Source: Isoptericola variabilis 225 (GTDB lineage Bacteria > Actinomycetota > Actinomycetes > Actinomycetales > Cellulomonadaceae). Taken from it: a stretch of DNA of 64,000 nt. Of this stretch, positions 55,514 to 64,000 are shown piece after piece. The stretch spans positions 2,418,001 through 2,482,000 of the forward strand of contig NC_015588.1 of assembly GCF_000215105.1 (NCBI RefSeq). The letters are read 5' to 3'. Under the pieces are notes generated by a model, which had not been told where the DNA came from, did no database searches, and worked only from the letters and a program-made list of their open reading frames with translations. Both the position numbers and the translations under genes were made by a program. Each line of letters starts with the position of its first letter. Positions within the stretch are counted from its first letter, which is position 1.

Positions 55514-56719
55514 TCAGGCCTCGCGGAAGACGCGGTTGCGGCGGTTGCCGTGCTCGTCGAGACCGACGGCGTAGGGGTGCAGGTAGTCCGGCTCGGTGAC
55601 GCCCTTGCGGCGCATCGCGATGCCGGTCATGGCCTCGCGCACCGAGCGGTTCGCGAGCAGTGCCGTGATCTCGCCGCGGTCGTCGTAGGGCGGGGAGACC
55701 TCGACGACGTCCATGGCGACGATCCCGACCTCGGCGGCCAGCCGGCGCACGGCGCGGAGGATGTCGTTGGACGTGATGCCGCCCGGCTCGGGGGTGCCGG
55801 TGCCAGGGGCGTAGGCGGGGTCGCAGACGTCGATGTCCAGCGAGATGTAGAGGTGGTCCGCCTGGTCGAGCGCCTCGTCGACAGCGCGCTCGAGGACCTT
55901 GTCGAACCCGTCGCGGACGATCTCGGCCATGAAGTGCGTGCGCATCTTCTGGTCGTCCATCCAGTCGAGCGTCTGCTGGTCGGGCCAGTAGCCGCGCAGG
56001 CCCACCTGGACGAAGTTCTTGCCGGGGATCGCCCCGGAGTTGATGAGGTGTCGCATGGGGGTGCCGTGCGAGGCGAGCGAGCCGGGCATGTCGTCCCCGG
56101 TGTCGGCGTGGGCGTCGAAGTGGACGATGCCGACCTTGCCGTGCCCGTAGTGGTCCGCGACGGCCGTGGCGCACGGCCACGTGATCGCGTGGTCGCCGCC
56201 CAGGATGATCGGGATGGCGCCGGCGTCGACCACCGTGCCGACGAACTTGCGGATCCCCTCGAACGTGCGGGCGGTGTTGCCGACGGAGACCGGAGCGTCG
56301 CCGTAGTCCGCCATCACGAGCTCGGCGAACGCGTCGACGTGGGTGTCGAGGGAGAAGTGCGGCCGGCCGTAGCCGCCCTTGTAGTCGCACGCCCGGATAG
56401 CGAGCGGCCCGTGGTTGGTGCCGGTACGGCCCGTCGCCGTCGAGTCCCACGGCACCCCGAGCACGGCGACGTCCACGTTCGCCGCCCTCAGGTCCTCGGG
56501 CGTGAGCGCCACCGGCAGCTTGCCGAACGTCTGAATGCCCGAGAACCCGCCCTCGGCCTTGCGGTTGGCGAACAGCAGACCGGGCGGGCGGCCCGCGTTG
56601 TAGTCGTCGGTGGCGGCGTGTCCCTCGAGCCCTTCGCCCAGGCGCCGGGGCTGCTCCCAGAAGCCCTCTGGCCACAGGTCGTGGTGGTGGTCGTGGTCGT
56701 GGTCGTGGTCGTGCGACAT
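55514..56719 (-). CDS. Ureohydrolase (agmatinase/guanidine hydrolase-like), His-rich, copy 1
   Basis: The 401-residue enzyme of the arginase/agmatinase family should release urea from a guanidino compound. All binuclear metal ligands are present: GGDHAI, HFDAHADTGD and SLDIDVCDPAYAPG. The N-terminus is SHDHDHDHDHHHD, a metal-binding run, followed by an extra region (FWEQPRRLGEG) of about 70 residues; standard agmatinases are 300-320 residues. The length fits the nickel-dependent guanidine hydrolase group better, but that assignment is an inference. It lies 46 bases after a close paralogue. Confidence 0.88.
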   Translation of the reverse strand: MSHDHDHDHDHHHDLWPEGFWEQPRRLGEGLEGHAATDDYNAGRPPGLLFANRKAEGGFSGIQTFGKLPVALTPEDLRAANVDVAVLGVPWDSTATGRTGTNHGPLAIRACDYKGGYGRPHFSLDTHVDAFAELVMADYGDAPVSVGNTARTFEGIRKFVGTVVDAGAIPIILGGDHAITWPCATAVADHYGHGKVGIVHFDAHADTGDDMPGSLASHGTPMRHLINSGAIPGKNFVQVGLRGYWPDQQTLDWMDDQKMRTHFMAEIVRDGFDKVLERAVDEALDQADHLYISLDIDVCDPAYAPGTGTPEPGGITSNDILRAVRRLAAEVGIVAMDVVEVSPPYDDRGEITALLANRSVREAMTGIAMRRKGVTEPDYLHPYAVGLDEHGNRRNRVFREA

Positions 56720-56765
56720 GCGTGTCCTCGCGTTCTGGGTGGTTCCGATGAAGTGGGGCGTGGGG

Positions 56766-57992
56766 TCAGGCGCCGGGTGCGCGGAAGACCTGGGTGCGCC
56801 GGCCGCCCTCGGCGTCGAGGTTGAGGGCGTGGGGGTGGGCGTAGTCCGCGCCCGTGACACCCTTGCGGCGCATCGCGATGCCGGTCATGGCCTCACCGAT
56901 GGCACGGTTGGCGAGCAGCACCGTGATCTCCCCGTTGTTGTCGTACGGCGGCGACACCTCGACCACGTCCATGGCGACGATCCCCACCTCCGCCGAGAGC
57001 CGGCGCACGGCCCGCAGGATGTCGATGGAGGTGATGCCGCCGGCGACGGGGGTGCCGGTGCCGGGCGCGAACGCCGGGTCACACACGTCGATGTCCAGCG
57101 AGATGTACAGGTGGTCGGCCTGGTCGAGCGCCTCGTCGACCGCTCGCTCGAGCACCGTGTCGAACCCGTCGCGGTCGATCTCGGCCATGAAGTGAGTCCG
57201 CATCTGGTGCTCGTCCATCCAGTCGAGCGTCTCCTGGTCGGGCCAGTAGCCCCGCAGGCCGACCTGCACGAAGTTCTTGCCCGGCACGGCGCCCGAGTCG
57301 ATGAGCTTGCGGATGGGTGTCCCGTGCGACGCCAGCGAGCCGTGCATGTCCGTTCCGACGTCCGCATGGGCGTCGAAGTGGACGATGCCGACCTTGCCGT
57401 AGCCGTAGTGGTCGGCCACCGCCGTGGCGCACGGCCACGTGATCGCGTGGTCGCCGCCCATGATGAGCGGGATGGCGCCAGAGGTGACGACGGTGCCGAC
57501 GAACTTGCGGATCGCCTCGAACGTGCCGGCGGTGTTGCCGACCTGGATCGGAGCGTCGCCGTAGTCGCACATCGTCAGGGCGTCGAACGGGTCGACCCGG
57601 ACGTCCAGGTGCTGGCTGGGGAACCCGTAGCGGCCGAACGCGGGGGCCTTCCGCAGGGCGAGCGGTCCGTGGTTCGTCCCGGAGCGGCCCCCGGCGGTCG
57701 AGTCCCACGGCACCCCCAGCACGGCGACGTCGACCTGTGCCGCACGCAGGTCCTCCGGCGTGAGCGCCATGGGGAGCTTGGCGAAAGTCCGGATGCCCGA
57801 GTGGCCTCCGAACCGCCGGTTCACGTGGAACAGGCCCGGCTCGCGGCCCTCGTTGTAGTCGTCCACGGCACCGTGGTTTTCGAGCCCCTCGCCCAGTCGG
57901 CGCGGCTGCTCCCAGAAGCCCTCCGGGGCCAGGTGATGGTGATGGTCGTGCCCGGTGTGGCCGCCCGGGTCGCCGGTGTGCTCGCTGCTCAT
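56766..57992 (-). CDS. Ureohydrolase (agmatinase/guanidine hydrolase-like), His-rich, copy 2
   Basis: The 408-residue paralogue of copy 1 is by eye about three-quarters identical to it. It keeps the metal sites (GGDHAI, HFDAHADVGTD, SLDIDVCDPAFAPG) and has its own His run (GHTGHDHHHHL). The two differ mostly in the segment FGRYGFPSQHLDVRVDPFDA against GGYGRPHFSLDTHVDAFAE and in metal-loop neighbours, which are near the substrate pocket in this family. Two adjacent paralogues could form a mixed oligomer or act on two substrates. It is the first gene after the LacI-type operators. Confidence 0.88.
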   Translation of the reverse strand: MSSEHTGDPGGHTGHDHHHHLAPEGFWEQPRRLGEGLENHGAVDDYNEGREPGLFHVNRRFGGHSGIRTFAKLPMALTPEDLRAAQVDVAVLGVPWDSTAGGRSGTNHGPLALRKAPAFGRYGFPSQHLDVRVDPFDALTMCDYGDAPIQVGNTAGTFEAIRKFVGTVVTSGAIPLIMGGDHAITWPCATAVADHYGYGKVGIVHFDAHADVGTDMHGSLASHGTPIRKLIDSGAVPGKNFVQVGLRGYWPDQETLDWMDEHQMRTHFMAEIDRDGFDTVLERAVDEALDQADHLYISLDIDVCDPAFAPGTGTPVAGGITSIDILRAVRRLSAEVGIVAMDVVEVSPPYDNNGEITVLLANRAIGEAMTGIAMRRKGVTGADYAHPHALNLDAEGGRRTQVFRAPGA

Positions 57993-58012
57993 GCCGCGAC
58001 CGTAGGGAACTG

Positions 58013-58130
58013 CCTAATCGTTTCGCCAGAGTGTGGGACGAGTCGAAACAAGTGTTTTACCCGCGCACCGACGTGCGGGGTTCGCTGTCATGCACCGGTG
58101 CGAAGGCCGAAACAGTGGTGAAACGATTAG
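58013..58130. promoter_or_regulatory. Pair of inverted LacI-type operators
   Basis: CTAATCGTTTC at 58014-58024 and its reverse complement GAAACGATTAG at 58120-58130 are centred 106 bp apart, close to ten helical turns. With flanks they agree at 13 of 14 positions (CTAATCGTTTCGCC and CTAATCGTTTCACC). Each is an imperfect LacI-like half-symmetric site around CG. One is 22 bases before the ureohydrolase start; the other overlaps the lacI stop codon. DNA looping by the LacI protein would fit. Confidence 0.65.
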
Positions 58131-59179
58131 TCAGCGGGCGCGGTGATCAGCTCACCCGCGGTCGAGGCCCGGAGGTGAACCGGGGAAGGCACCGTCTGGA
58201 CGCTGCCCAGTGCCTCCGTCAGCGTCACGTCGCCGTCGAGGATCGAGACCAGCCGCTCCACGCACGCCACCCCCAGGGCGTGCGCCGGCAGCTCGATCGC
58301 CGTCACCGGCGGGTCCTCCTCGAGCAGCGACGGTGCGTCGGCGCCGGCCGCCACCAGCACGTCGCGTCCAGGTTGGCGTCCCAGGGCCCGCAAGGCGTCC
58401 ATGGCGCCCCGTGCGGCGAAGGGTGACGCGACGAGCACCAGCTCCACCTCCGGGTGGGCGCCGAGCGCGGGCTCGACCAAGGCGCGGTGCCGCTCCACCG
58501 ACCGCTCGCCGAACTCGGTGGCGACGAGCACGGGTACGGTGCCGCGCTCGGCGCACCACGCGGAAACGACGTCCCGGAGCAAGTTGCCCCAGCCGCTGTG
58601 GGTGTCGGGGGCCGCCAGCAGGACGTGACGGGCGCCGTGGGCGGCGGCCTCGTCGAGCACGGTCCGCACCGCCGTCGCGTGGTCTGCGGCCACGACCGCG
58701 CACGGCGGCATGTCCGGCGGCACGTGCTCCCCCGCCACCACCGGGAGCGGCAGCTCCATCAGCGCCCTGGCGCGCAGGTCGTTCCCGATCGGGTCGACCA
58801 CCACCACACCGTCGACCCGGGGGGCGCTCCGGCGCGGACGGGCAGTGTCGGAGGACAGCACGACCAGGTCGTAGTCGTGGCGGTGGGCAGCCTCGATGGC
58901 GCCCGCCAAGAACTCTCGGAAGTACGGGGTCTCGAGGCTCGCCGCGGCACTCTGGTGGTGGACGCCCAGGGCCTGGGTGCGCCCGGTGCGCAGACCGCGG
59001 CCCAGGGGGTTGGCCACGTAGCCGAGGCCGTCGGCGGTCCGCTGCACGCGCGCACGCGTGGCTGCGGTCATCCGGCCCCGCCCGGCGAGCGCCTGCGACG
59101 CCGTCGCGACCGACACCCCGGCCGCGGCCGCGACGTCCTTGAGCGTGACGACGCCCCCGCCGCGCTCCGTGGAGCTCAT
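58127..59179 (-). CDS. LacI family regulator of the urea/guanidino locus
   Basis: The 350-residue regulator has the helix-turn-helix VTLKDVAAAAGVSVATAS, the hinge GYVANPLGRGLRTGRT and a periplasmic-binding-protein-like ligand domain ending in a DVLVAAGADAPSLLEEDPPVTAIE segment. It is directly upstream of the ureohydrolase genes with two matching operators between, so it probably represses them and perhaps the whole locus until its ligand appears. LacI proteins usually sense sugars or purines; a guanidino or amino compound would be less usual. Confidence 0.88.
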   Translation of the reverse strand: MSSTERGGGVVTLKDVAAAAGVSVATASQALAGRGRMTAATRARVQRTADGLGYVANPLGRGLRTGRTQALGVHHQSAAASLETPYFREFLAGAIEAAHRHDYDLVVLSSDTARPRRSAPRVDGVVVVDPIGNDLRARALMELPLPVVAGEHVPPDMPPCAVVAADHATAVRTVLDEAAAHGARHVLLAAPDTHSGWGNLLRDVVSAWCAERGTVPVLVATEFGERSVERHRALVEPALGAHPEVELVLVASPFAARGAMDALRALGRQPGRDVLVAAGADAPSLLEEDPPVTAIELPAHALGVACVERLVSILDGDVTLTEALGSVQTVPSPVHLRASTAGELITAPAD

Positions 59180-59319
59180 GCGTCTCTCCTATGTCAGGCC
59201 AGGAATCCGCCATGGTAGCTGTTTCGTGCAGTCGTCCCCTTCGTGCGGCTACGAGCCGTAGCGGGGGAAGAAAGGTGTACCCCGGTCGACGCCGTCTGGG
59301 TACGAGAGCGGCGCGATGT

Positions 59320-60231
59320 TCAGACGAGCCCAAGAAGGGCACGGAGCTTGATGCGTGCCGGCTCGTCCAGTCCCCGCAGGGGCGCCGGCAGGCTCGAGGA
59401 CCGGACAAGCCCCAGTTCTTCGGCGATCGCGGCGACCACACGCAGACTTCCCCCGTTCTCGGCGAAGAAGCCCCATAGCGGCGCAAGCTCGGCATCACGC
59501 CGCATTGCCTCCCGGTAGTCCCCGCCGATGGCGGCCCGTGCCAGCGCGACCGCCCGTTCCGGCAAGGTCCCTCCGATGACGGAGTACCAGGCGTCGGCGC
59601 CACCAAGAAGACCCGCACAGGCGGCGGCGTCTCCGGAGACGCCGATGGCCACCCCGGCGGGTAGCAGACCGCGCAGGTGCTCGACGCGGCGCCGTGCCGC
59701 TGCACGATCACGCGGCAGCGGCGGAACCTTGATGGCCGCCACGTTGGGCAGCTCCGCGACACGGGCATACAGGTCGTCGCTGAAGCTGAACCGGGTGGTG
59801 GCAGGGTTGTCGTAGACGACGAGCGGAACCGACAGGTTGGCGTCGACCTGCTCGAAAAGCCCGTAGGCCTCCGTCTCGGTCAGCGGCTGGTACTGCATGA
59901 CGGGCAGCAAGACACCGGCGGCACCGGCCTGTTGGGCGTCCTCGACGTGGTCGAGCACCATGCGTGTGGCGATCGCGCCGACACCGACCAGCACCGGCAG
60001 TCCCTGCGCATGCTCGACGGCCGTCGTGGCGACACGCAACCGTTGGTCTCGGGTCAGGTACGGATACGAGCCTGTTGAACCCAGTACGCCCAGGGAATCC
60101 ACGCCCGCCGCCGCGGCACGGGCCACCAGCGTCTGGATCGCTCGTTCGTCGATCTCGTCGGCGGGTGTCGTGGGAGTCAGAGTGAACGCACACAGCCCGT
60201 GCGCGACAGCGGAAGCGGCGGACGATCGCAT
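59320..60231 (-). CDS. DapA family aldolase/lyase
   Basis: The 303-residue protein belongs to the dihydrodipicolinate synthase/N-acetylneuraminate lyase family. It has GVLGSTGSYPYLTRDQR, LLPVMQYQPLTETE, the Tyr in LVVYDNPATT and the Schiff-base Lys in VAAIKVPPLPRD. The family makes or breaks C-C bonds next to a keto acid; this one is too divergent to name. The start at 60231 fits the family; ATG at 60312, after GGAG, is an alternative that adds 27 residues. It is upstream of lacI on the same strand. Confidence 0.85.
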   Translation of the reverse strand: MRSSAASAVAHGLCAFTLTPTTPADEIDERAIQTLVARAAAAGVDSLGVLGSTGSYPYLTRDQRLRVATTAVEHAQGLPVLVGVGAIATRMVLDHVEDAQQAGAAGVLLPVMQYQPLTETEAYGLFEQVDANLSVPLVVYDNPATTRFSFSDDLYARVAELPNVAAIKVPPLPRDRAAARRRVEHLRGLLPAGVAIGVSGDAAACAGLLGGADAWYSVIGGTLPERAVALARAAIGGDYREAMRRDAELAPLWGFFAENGGSLRVVAAIAEELGLVRSSSLPAPLRGLDEPARIKLRALLGLV

Positions 60232-60536
60232 GGCGAGACTGTACTGAGGGCTTCGCGGCTCAAGCACGAGGAGATGGCCGCTCCCAGCGGCGAGTGCCAC
60301 CTCGGTGGTCATGGTGGCTCCGTACTCGAGGGGGCAGAACGTCCGAGGCGGGCCTGACGGCGCCGGCGGTCCGCTCGATCGTAGTCACGGTCGCGATCCG
60401 CAGCTCGGCGCGGGGGTCCAGCGGCGCGGCGTACAGCTCGGCGCACAGCGTCGACACACCGCCCGACGCACAGAGTTGGCTTACCTCCCTTCTTCCTTGC
60501 TGGCCCCGTCCTGAGATGGCCTCGAACGCCAGTGGC
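60232..60536. other. Intergenic stretch upstream of the DapA-family gene
   Basis: The 305 bases hold the alternative start of the DapA-family gene (60312) and no other supported gene. Short frames on the minus strand have no family match. Confidence 0.5.
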
Positions 60537-61382
60537 CTATTGCCACGTCGACCTCCTGGCGACCTCGAAGACCACGTCGATCTCACGCATGTTGAGCCGC
60601 GGCGGCAACTTCCGCAACAGCTGGCTGATCCGCTTACGTTGAACGACCACAACCATCCCGTCCTCGGGCTGCTTCTTCACGGTGAAGCCCCTGTGTGCGC
60701 CCATGACAGCGATGACGCCCACGGCCCCGACAGGAAAGCCGGCACGCTCGGTCAAGAGTCGTGATGCCCGGCGCGCCTCGTGGCGGCTGTTGCGGATGTA
60801 CGGGACGCGTTGCCCGTTGACCATGAACGTGTCTCCACCGACCCAGACCGAAGCGTGCGGGTGGTTCTTTGCGTTCACGGTGAACACGCCGGCGGGCCCG
60901 ATGACGACGTGGTCGATGTCGGAACCCCGCTCGCCCACCCGGACGGCGTGAAGGACACGCCACTCGGGTCCTAGTTTCGCGAGCTGCTCACCGACGGCCT
61001 CTTCGCCGTCCGCGCCGATTCGCCAGGCACGCTCATCGGTCTTCGCTCCCACCATGCGCGCCAACACGTGGCGCACCCTTCCCTGCACCTGGCGTTCGGC
61101 GAGCGCGCGCTCTCGAGCGGCCGCTCCGGCCACAGTCTCGCTGATGTCCTGCCACTGCATCAGGTCTTGGGTATCGACAGCGGCCTTGGGCGGCACGGTC
61201 AGCTTGTGCGAAGCGAGGTAGTCACCGATTGCCTTCTCGAGCAGCGGCAGGTTCGACAGATCGTCGGAGTGATAGCGCCCTGTCTTCAGATCCATGTACC
61301 CCAGGGCGGTGCCACCTGGCGTCTCAGCGTAGAGCCGATCATGGCCGTAGCGTGCCCACCGTCGCACGATCCAGTCAGGCAT
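60537..61382 (-). CDS. NERD domain protein
   Basis: The 281-residue protein has a NERD domain (nuclease-related) at about residues 145-255: GADGEEAVGEQLAKLG, VGERGSDIDHVVIGPAGVF and TVNAKNH keep the Glu, Asp and Lys of a PD-(D/E)XK-like site. The first 140 residues (YMDLKTGRYHSDDLSN) are not recognised. Such proteins are common next to mobile elements in actinobacteria and a defence role has been suggested for some. Its frame is continuous with the integrase remnant upstream, so a fusion product is possible; ATG at 61382 is the natural start. Confidence 0.8.
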   Translation of the reverse strand: MPDWIVRRWARYGHDRLYAETPGGTALGYMDLKTGRYHSDDLSNLPLLEKAIGDYLASHKLTVPPKAAVDTQDLMQWQDISETVAGAAARERALAERQVQGRVRHVLARMVGAKTDERAWRIGADGEEAVGEQLAKLGPEWRVLHAVRVGERGSDIDHVVIGPAGVFTVNAKNHPHASVWVGGDTFMVNGQRVPYIRNSRHEARRASRLLTERAGFPVGAVGVIAVMGAHRGFTVKKQPEDGMVVVVQRKRISQLLRKLPPRLNMREIDVVFEVARRSTWQ

Positions 61383-61934
61383 CAGCGCGCCTTCCGCACA
61401 ACGGGTGGAAGCCGAACCCGCGCTTGAACGTCGCGGCCGCGTGATGCCGTTGCGCTTGGATCTCCGGTTCAGCACCGAGGGGATCTTGTCCAGCTTGGCG
61501 GCCATCGCGCGGATCGTCTCGGCGTCGATCTCGCGGACTGGCATGTCCCCCAGCTCGGGGATGAGGTAGCCCTCGACCTTGCCCCTGTAGTCACGGATGG
61601 TCGCTGGGGCTCGCATCTTCCCGCTCCGGTTCGGCGTCTCCCGGATCATCGTCAGCCACCGTTCGGCGTACTCGCGGAACCCGATCGACCTCGCTGCCTC
61701 GGCCGCTGCGTCGGCGCGGCGGCGTTCAACGGCGACGTCCGGGGCCTCCCACTCCCCGCGGACGATGTTCGTACGCGTGGCTGCAAGCCACGCGCGGGCG
61801 TCCGTCTTGGTCTGGAAGGTCAGCGACTTGTCGTCCGCGGTACGAGCCGTGCACGTCCGGGCCGGGGTACCGAGCCTGCCAACGCCCGGAGGGCAGTTGC
61901 GCAGGCTCCCCCACGCCTCTCGTGCCGTGCTCAT
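61383..61934 (-). pseudogene. Truncated tyrosine-recombinase integrase
   Basis: From ATG at 61934 (after GGGAGGAC) the frame shows an integrase N-terminus: SLTFQTKTDARAWLAATR, then the core-binding part FREYAERWLTMIRETPNRSG and YLIPELGDMPVREID. The expected QLPSGRWQARYPGPD is found, but in another frame at about 61855-61900, so two compensating frameshifts have occurred. The catalytic domain with the Arg-His-Arg-Tyr set is missing entirely; the frame continues into the NERD gene. It cannot recombine DNA. Confidence 0.82.
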
Positions 61935-61975
61935 CGCGTCCTCCCGAGGGCCCTCTGGGACGGCCAGAGCCCGTC

Positions 61976-62171
61976 GTGCCACTCCGTGCCACAGGGCGCG
62001 TGCCACCCGCGCAATCCGCAGAATCCGCGGAATTCCGCGGCTCCCGGGCCGTCGCACACGGCTCCTGTGGCACGAAGTGGCACGACCCCGGTGACACGCC
62101 GACCCAGAATCGGTGCCGGCAGGGGCTCCCACCGGCACCTGTCAGGTGTGCGCGTGCCACCCGCGTGCCAC
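61976..62171. repeat. Cluster of seven GTGCCAC boxes, attP-like
   Basis: GTGCCAC occurs at 61976, 61986, 62000, 62154 and 62165, and as GTGGCAC at 62067 and 62077. Within pairs the spacing is 10, 10 and 11 bases, about one helical turn. The cluster lies just upstream of the integrase remnant, as arm-type integrase sites do. It also holds a perfect 16-base palindrome CCGCGGAATTCCGCGG (62025-62040) and a small hairpin (62112-62139). No tRNA gene is adjacent. Confidence 0.65.
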
Positions 62172-62232
62172 TCGGAACCAGTGCTGCTGACCATTTCTGA
62201 CCTCCTGTGTATCGATCACGGAGGCACGCAAA

Positions 62233-62270
62233 CAGGCCCGGAACCGCGAGATTCCGCGGTTCCGGGCCTG
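62233..62270. terminator. Hairpin terminator after nrdF
   Basis: Perfect 16-base arms CAGGCCCGGAACCGCG (62233-62248) and their complement (62255-62270) enclose a six-base loop, 39 bases past the nrdF stop on the minus strand. It would also stop transcription arriving from the other side. Confidence 0.85.
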
Positions 62271-62308
62271 TGGTCAGCCTGTTCGGGAGGACGGGTCTCT
62301 GAGAGCCT

Positions 62309-63301
<993 letters not shown>

Positions 63302-63338
63302 TCAGACATCGTGCGACGGGTGGTGAGGGCAGTCGAGG

Positions 63339-64000
63339 TCAGAGCATGCAGCTGACGCAGTTCTCCACCTCGGTGCCCTGCAGCGCCATCTGCCGCAGGC
63401 GGATGTAGTAGAGCGTCTTGATGCCCTTGCGCCAGGCGTAGATCTGCGCCTTGTTGACGTCGCGCGTGGTCACCGTGTCGGGGAAGAACAGCGTCAGCGA
63501 CAGGCCCTGGTCGACGTGCTGGGTCGCCGCCGCGTAGGTGTCGATGATCTTCTCGTACCCGATCTCGTACGCGTCCTGGTAGTACTCCAGGTTGTCGTTC
63601 GTCATGTACGGGGCCGGGTAGTAGACGCGGCCGATCTTGCCTTCCTTGCGGATCTCGATCTTGGCCGGCACCGGGTGGATCGACGACGTCGAGTTGTTGA
63701 TGTAGCTGATCGAGCCCGTCGGCGGCACCGCCTGGAGGTTCTGGTTGTAGATGCCGTGCTCCATGACCGAGGCCTTGAGGGCACGCCAGTCGTCCTGCGT
63801 CGGGATGTGCACGCCCGCCTCGGCGAACAGCCGCGCCACGCGCTCGGTCGCCGGCTTCCACTCCTGCTCGGTGTACTTGTCGAAGTACTCGCCCGTCGCG
63901 TACTTCGAGTCCTCGAAGCCGCCGAACGCCTTGCCGCGCTCGATCGCGAGGCGGTTCGACGCCGCGATCGCGTGGTAGGCCACCGTGTAGAAGTAGATGT
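63339..64000 (-). CDS. nrdE: Ribonucleotide reductase class Ib alpha subunit NrdE, partial
   Basis: The C-terminal 220 residues of the catalytic subunit are present; the rest lies beyond the right edge. The part seen includes [20 protein letters not shown] (active-site region with the substrate-binding loop), [18 protein letters not shown] and the redox-active C-terminal CVSCML tail reduced by NrdH. It is co-directional with nrdF. Confidence 0.95.
   Translation of the reverse strand, partial: IYFYTVAYHAIAASNRLAIERGKAFGGFEDSKYATGEYFDKYTEQEWKPATERVARLFAEAGVHIPTQDDWRALKASVMEHGIYNQNLQAVPPTGSISYINNSTSSIHPVPAKIEIRKEGKIGRVYYPAPYMTNDNLEYYQDAYEIGYEKIIDTYAAATQHVDQGLSLTLFFPDTVTTRDVNKAQIYAWRKGIKTLYYIRLRQMALQGTEVENCVSCML

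Noticed and set aside
58060..58080. Hairpin upstream of the ureohydrolase gene as a possible guanidine riboswitch
   Set aside because: The loop reads CGAC (GTCG on the transcribed sense) with a single stem. The guanidine-II type needs two hairpins with ACGR loops, and I see no guanidine-I or -III core.
61976..62171. GTGCCAC cluster as a CRISPR array
   Set aside because: The units are only seven bases, occur in both orientations and have no regular spacers; no cas gene is in the window.

Overview
The window is very GC-rich DNA with dense, overlapping genes (many ATGA and GTGA stop-start overlaps), GTG starts, a GlgE alpha-glucan pathway, a class Ib ribonucleotide reductase and a DivIVA-like coiled-coil protein. 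These point to an actinobacterium, most likely of the order Micrococcales (a Cellulomonas or Cellulosimicrobium type relative). The family-level guess is inference, since no rRNA or tRNA gene is present.

Layout. 1-8.2 kb: nitrate assimilation (NirB-type flavoprotein, molybdenum nitrate reductase, NarK-type transporter) with divergent molybdenum-cofactor genes (moeA, mobA, a DUF6457 gene, moaA, moaD). 8.2-11.1 kb: a MoeB/ThiF-rhodanese protein and etfBA. 11.2-24.1 kb: glycogen and trehalose metabolism (glgX, then glgE-treS-mak-glgB), interrupted by an FAD dehydrogenase and an AbiEi/DUF559-type gene. 24.2-34.5 kb: housekeeping and envelope genes (thioredoxin-fold TPR protein, lipoprotein, membrane protein, DivIVA-like protein, two hydrolases, FKBP lipoprotein, a broken hydrolase facing a TetR gene, an SDR). 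35.0-36.7 kb: an IS30-like remnant and an ArsR-CDF metal-efflux pair. 37.1-60.2 kb: a large minus-strand locus with argJ, urease (ureD, ureG, ureF, a fused ureBC, ureA), two complete peptide/nickel-type ABC importers, an MFS carrier, two His-rich ureohydrolases, a LacI regulator and a DapA-family gene. 60.5-62.2 kb: a NERD protein, a decayed integrase and an attP-like cluster of GTGCCAC boxes. 62.3-64 kb: nrdF and the end of nrdE.

How the genes fit together. The first 8 kb supplies nitrate reduction and its cofactor. The glg/tre block converts trehalose to maltose, maltose-1-phosphate and branched alpha-glucan. The 37-59 kb locus reads as a nitrogen-scavenging system: import of a guanidino compound, hydrolysis to urea, and urea to ammonia, with nickel supply and a LacI switch. 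Its substrate is not proved by the sequence; guanidine, agmatine and guanidinobutyrate are all candidates.

The most unusual signal is a set of palindromic elements inserted in frame into coding genes. Two near-copies lie in the nitrate reductase gene. One family encodes the same peptide in moeA and in the moeB-like gene. Another palindrome lies in moeA, and one in the narB N-terminus resembles an intergenic hairpin at 29.4 kb. Separately, two identical 75-bp palindromes flank the AbiEi/DUF559 gene. The urea/guanidino locus lies between an IS30 remnant and an integrase remnant and looks like an old genomic island.
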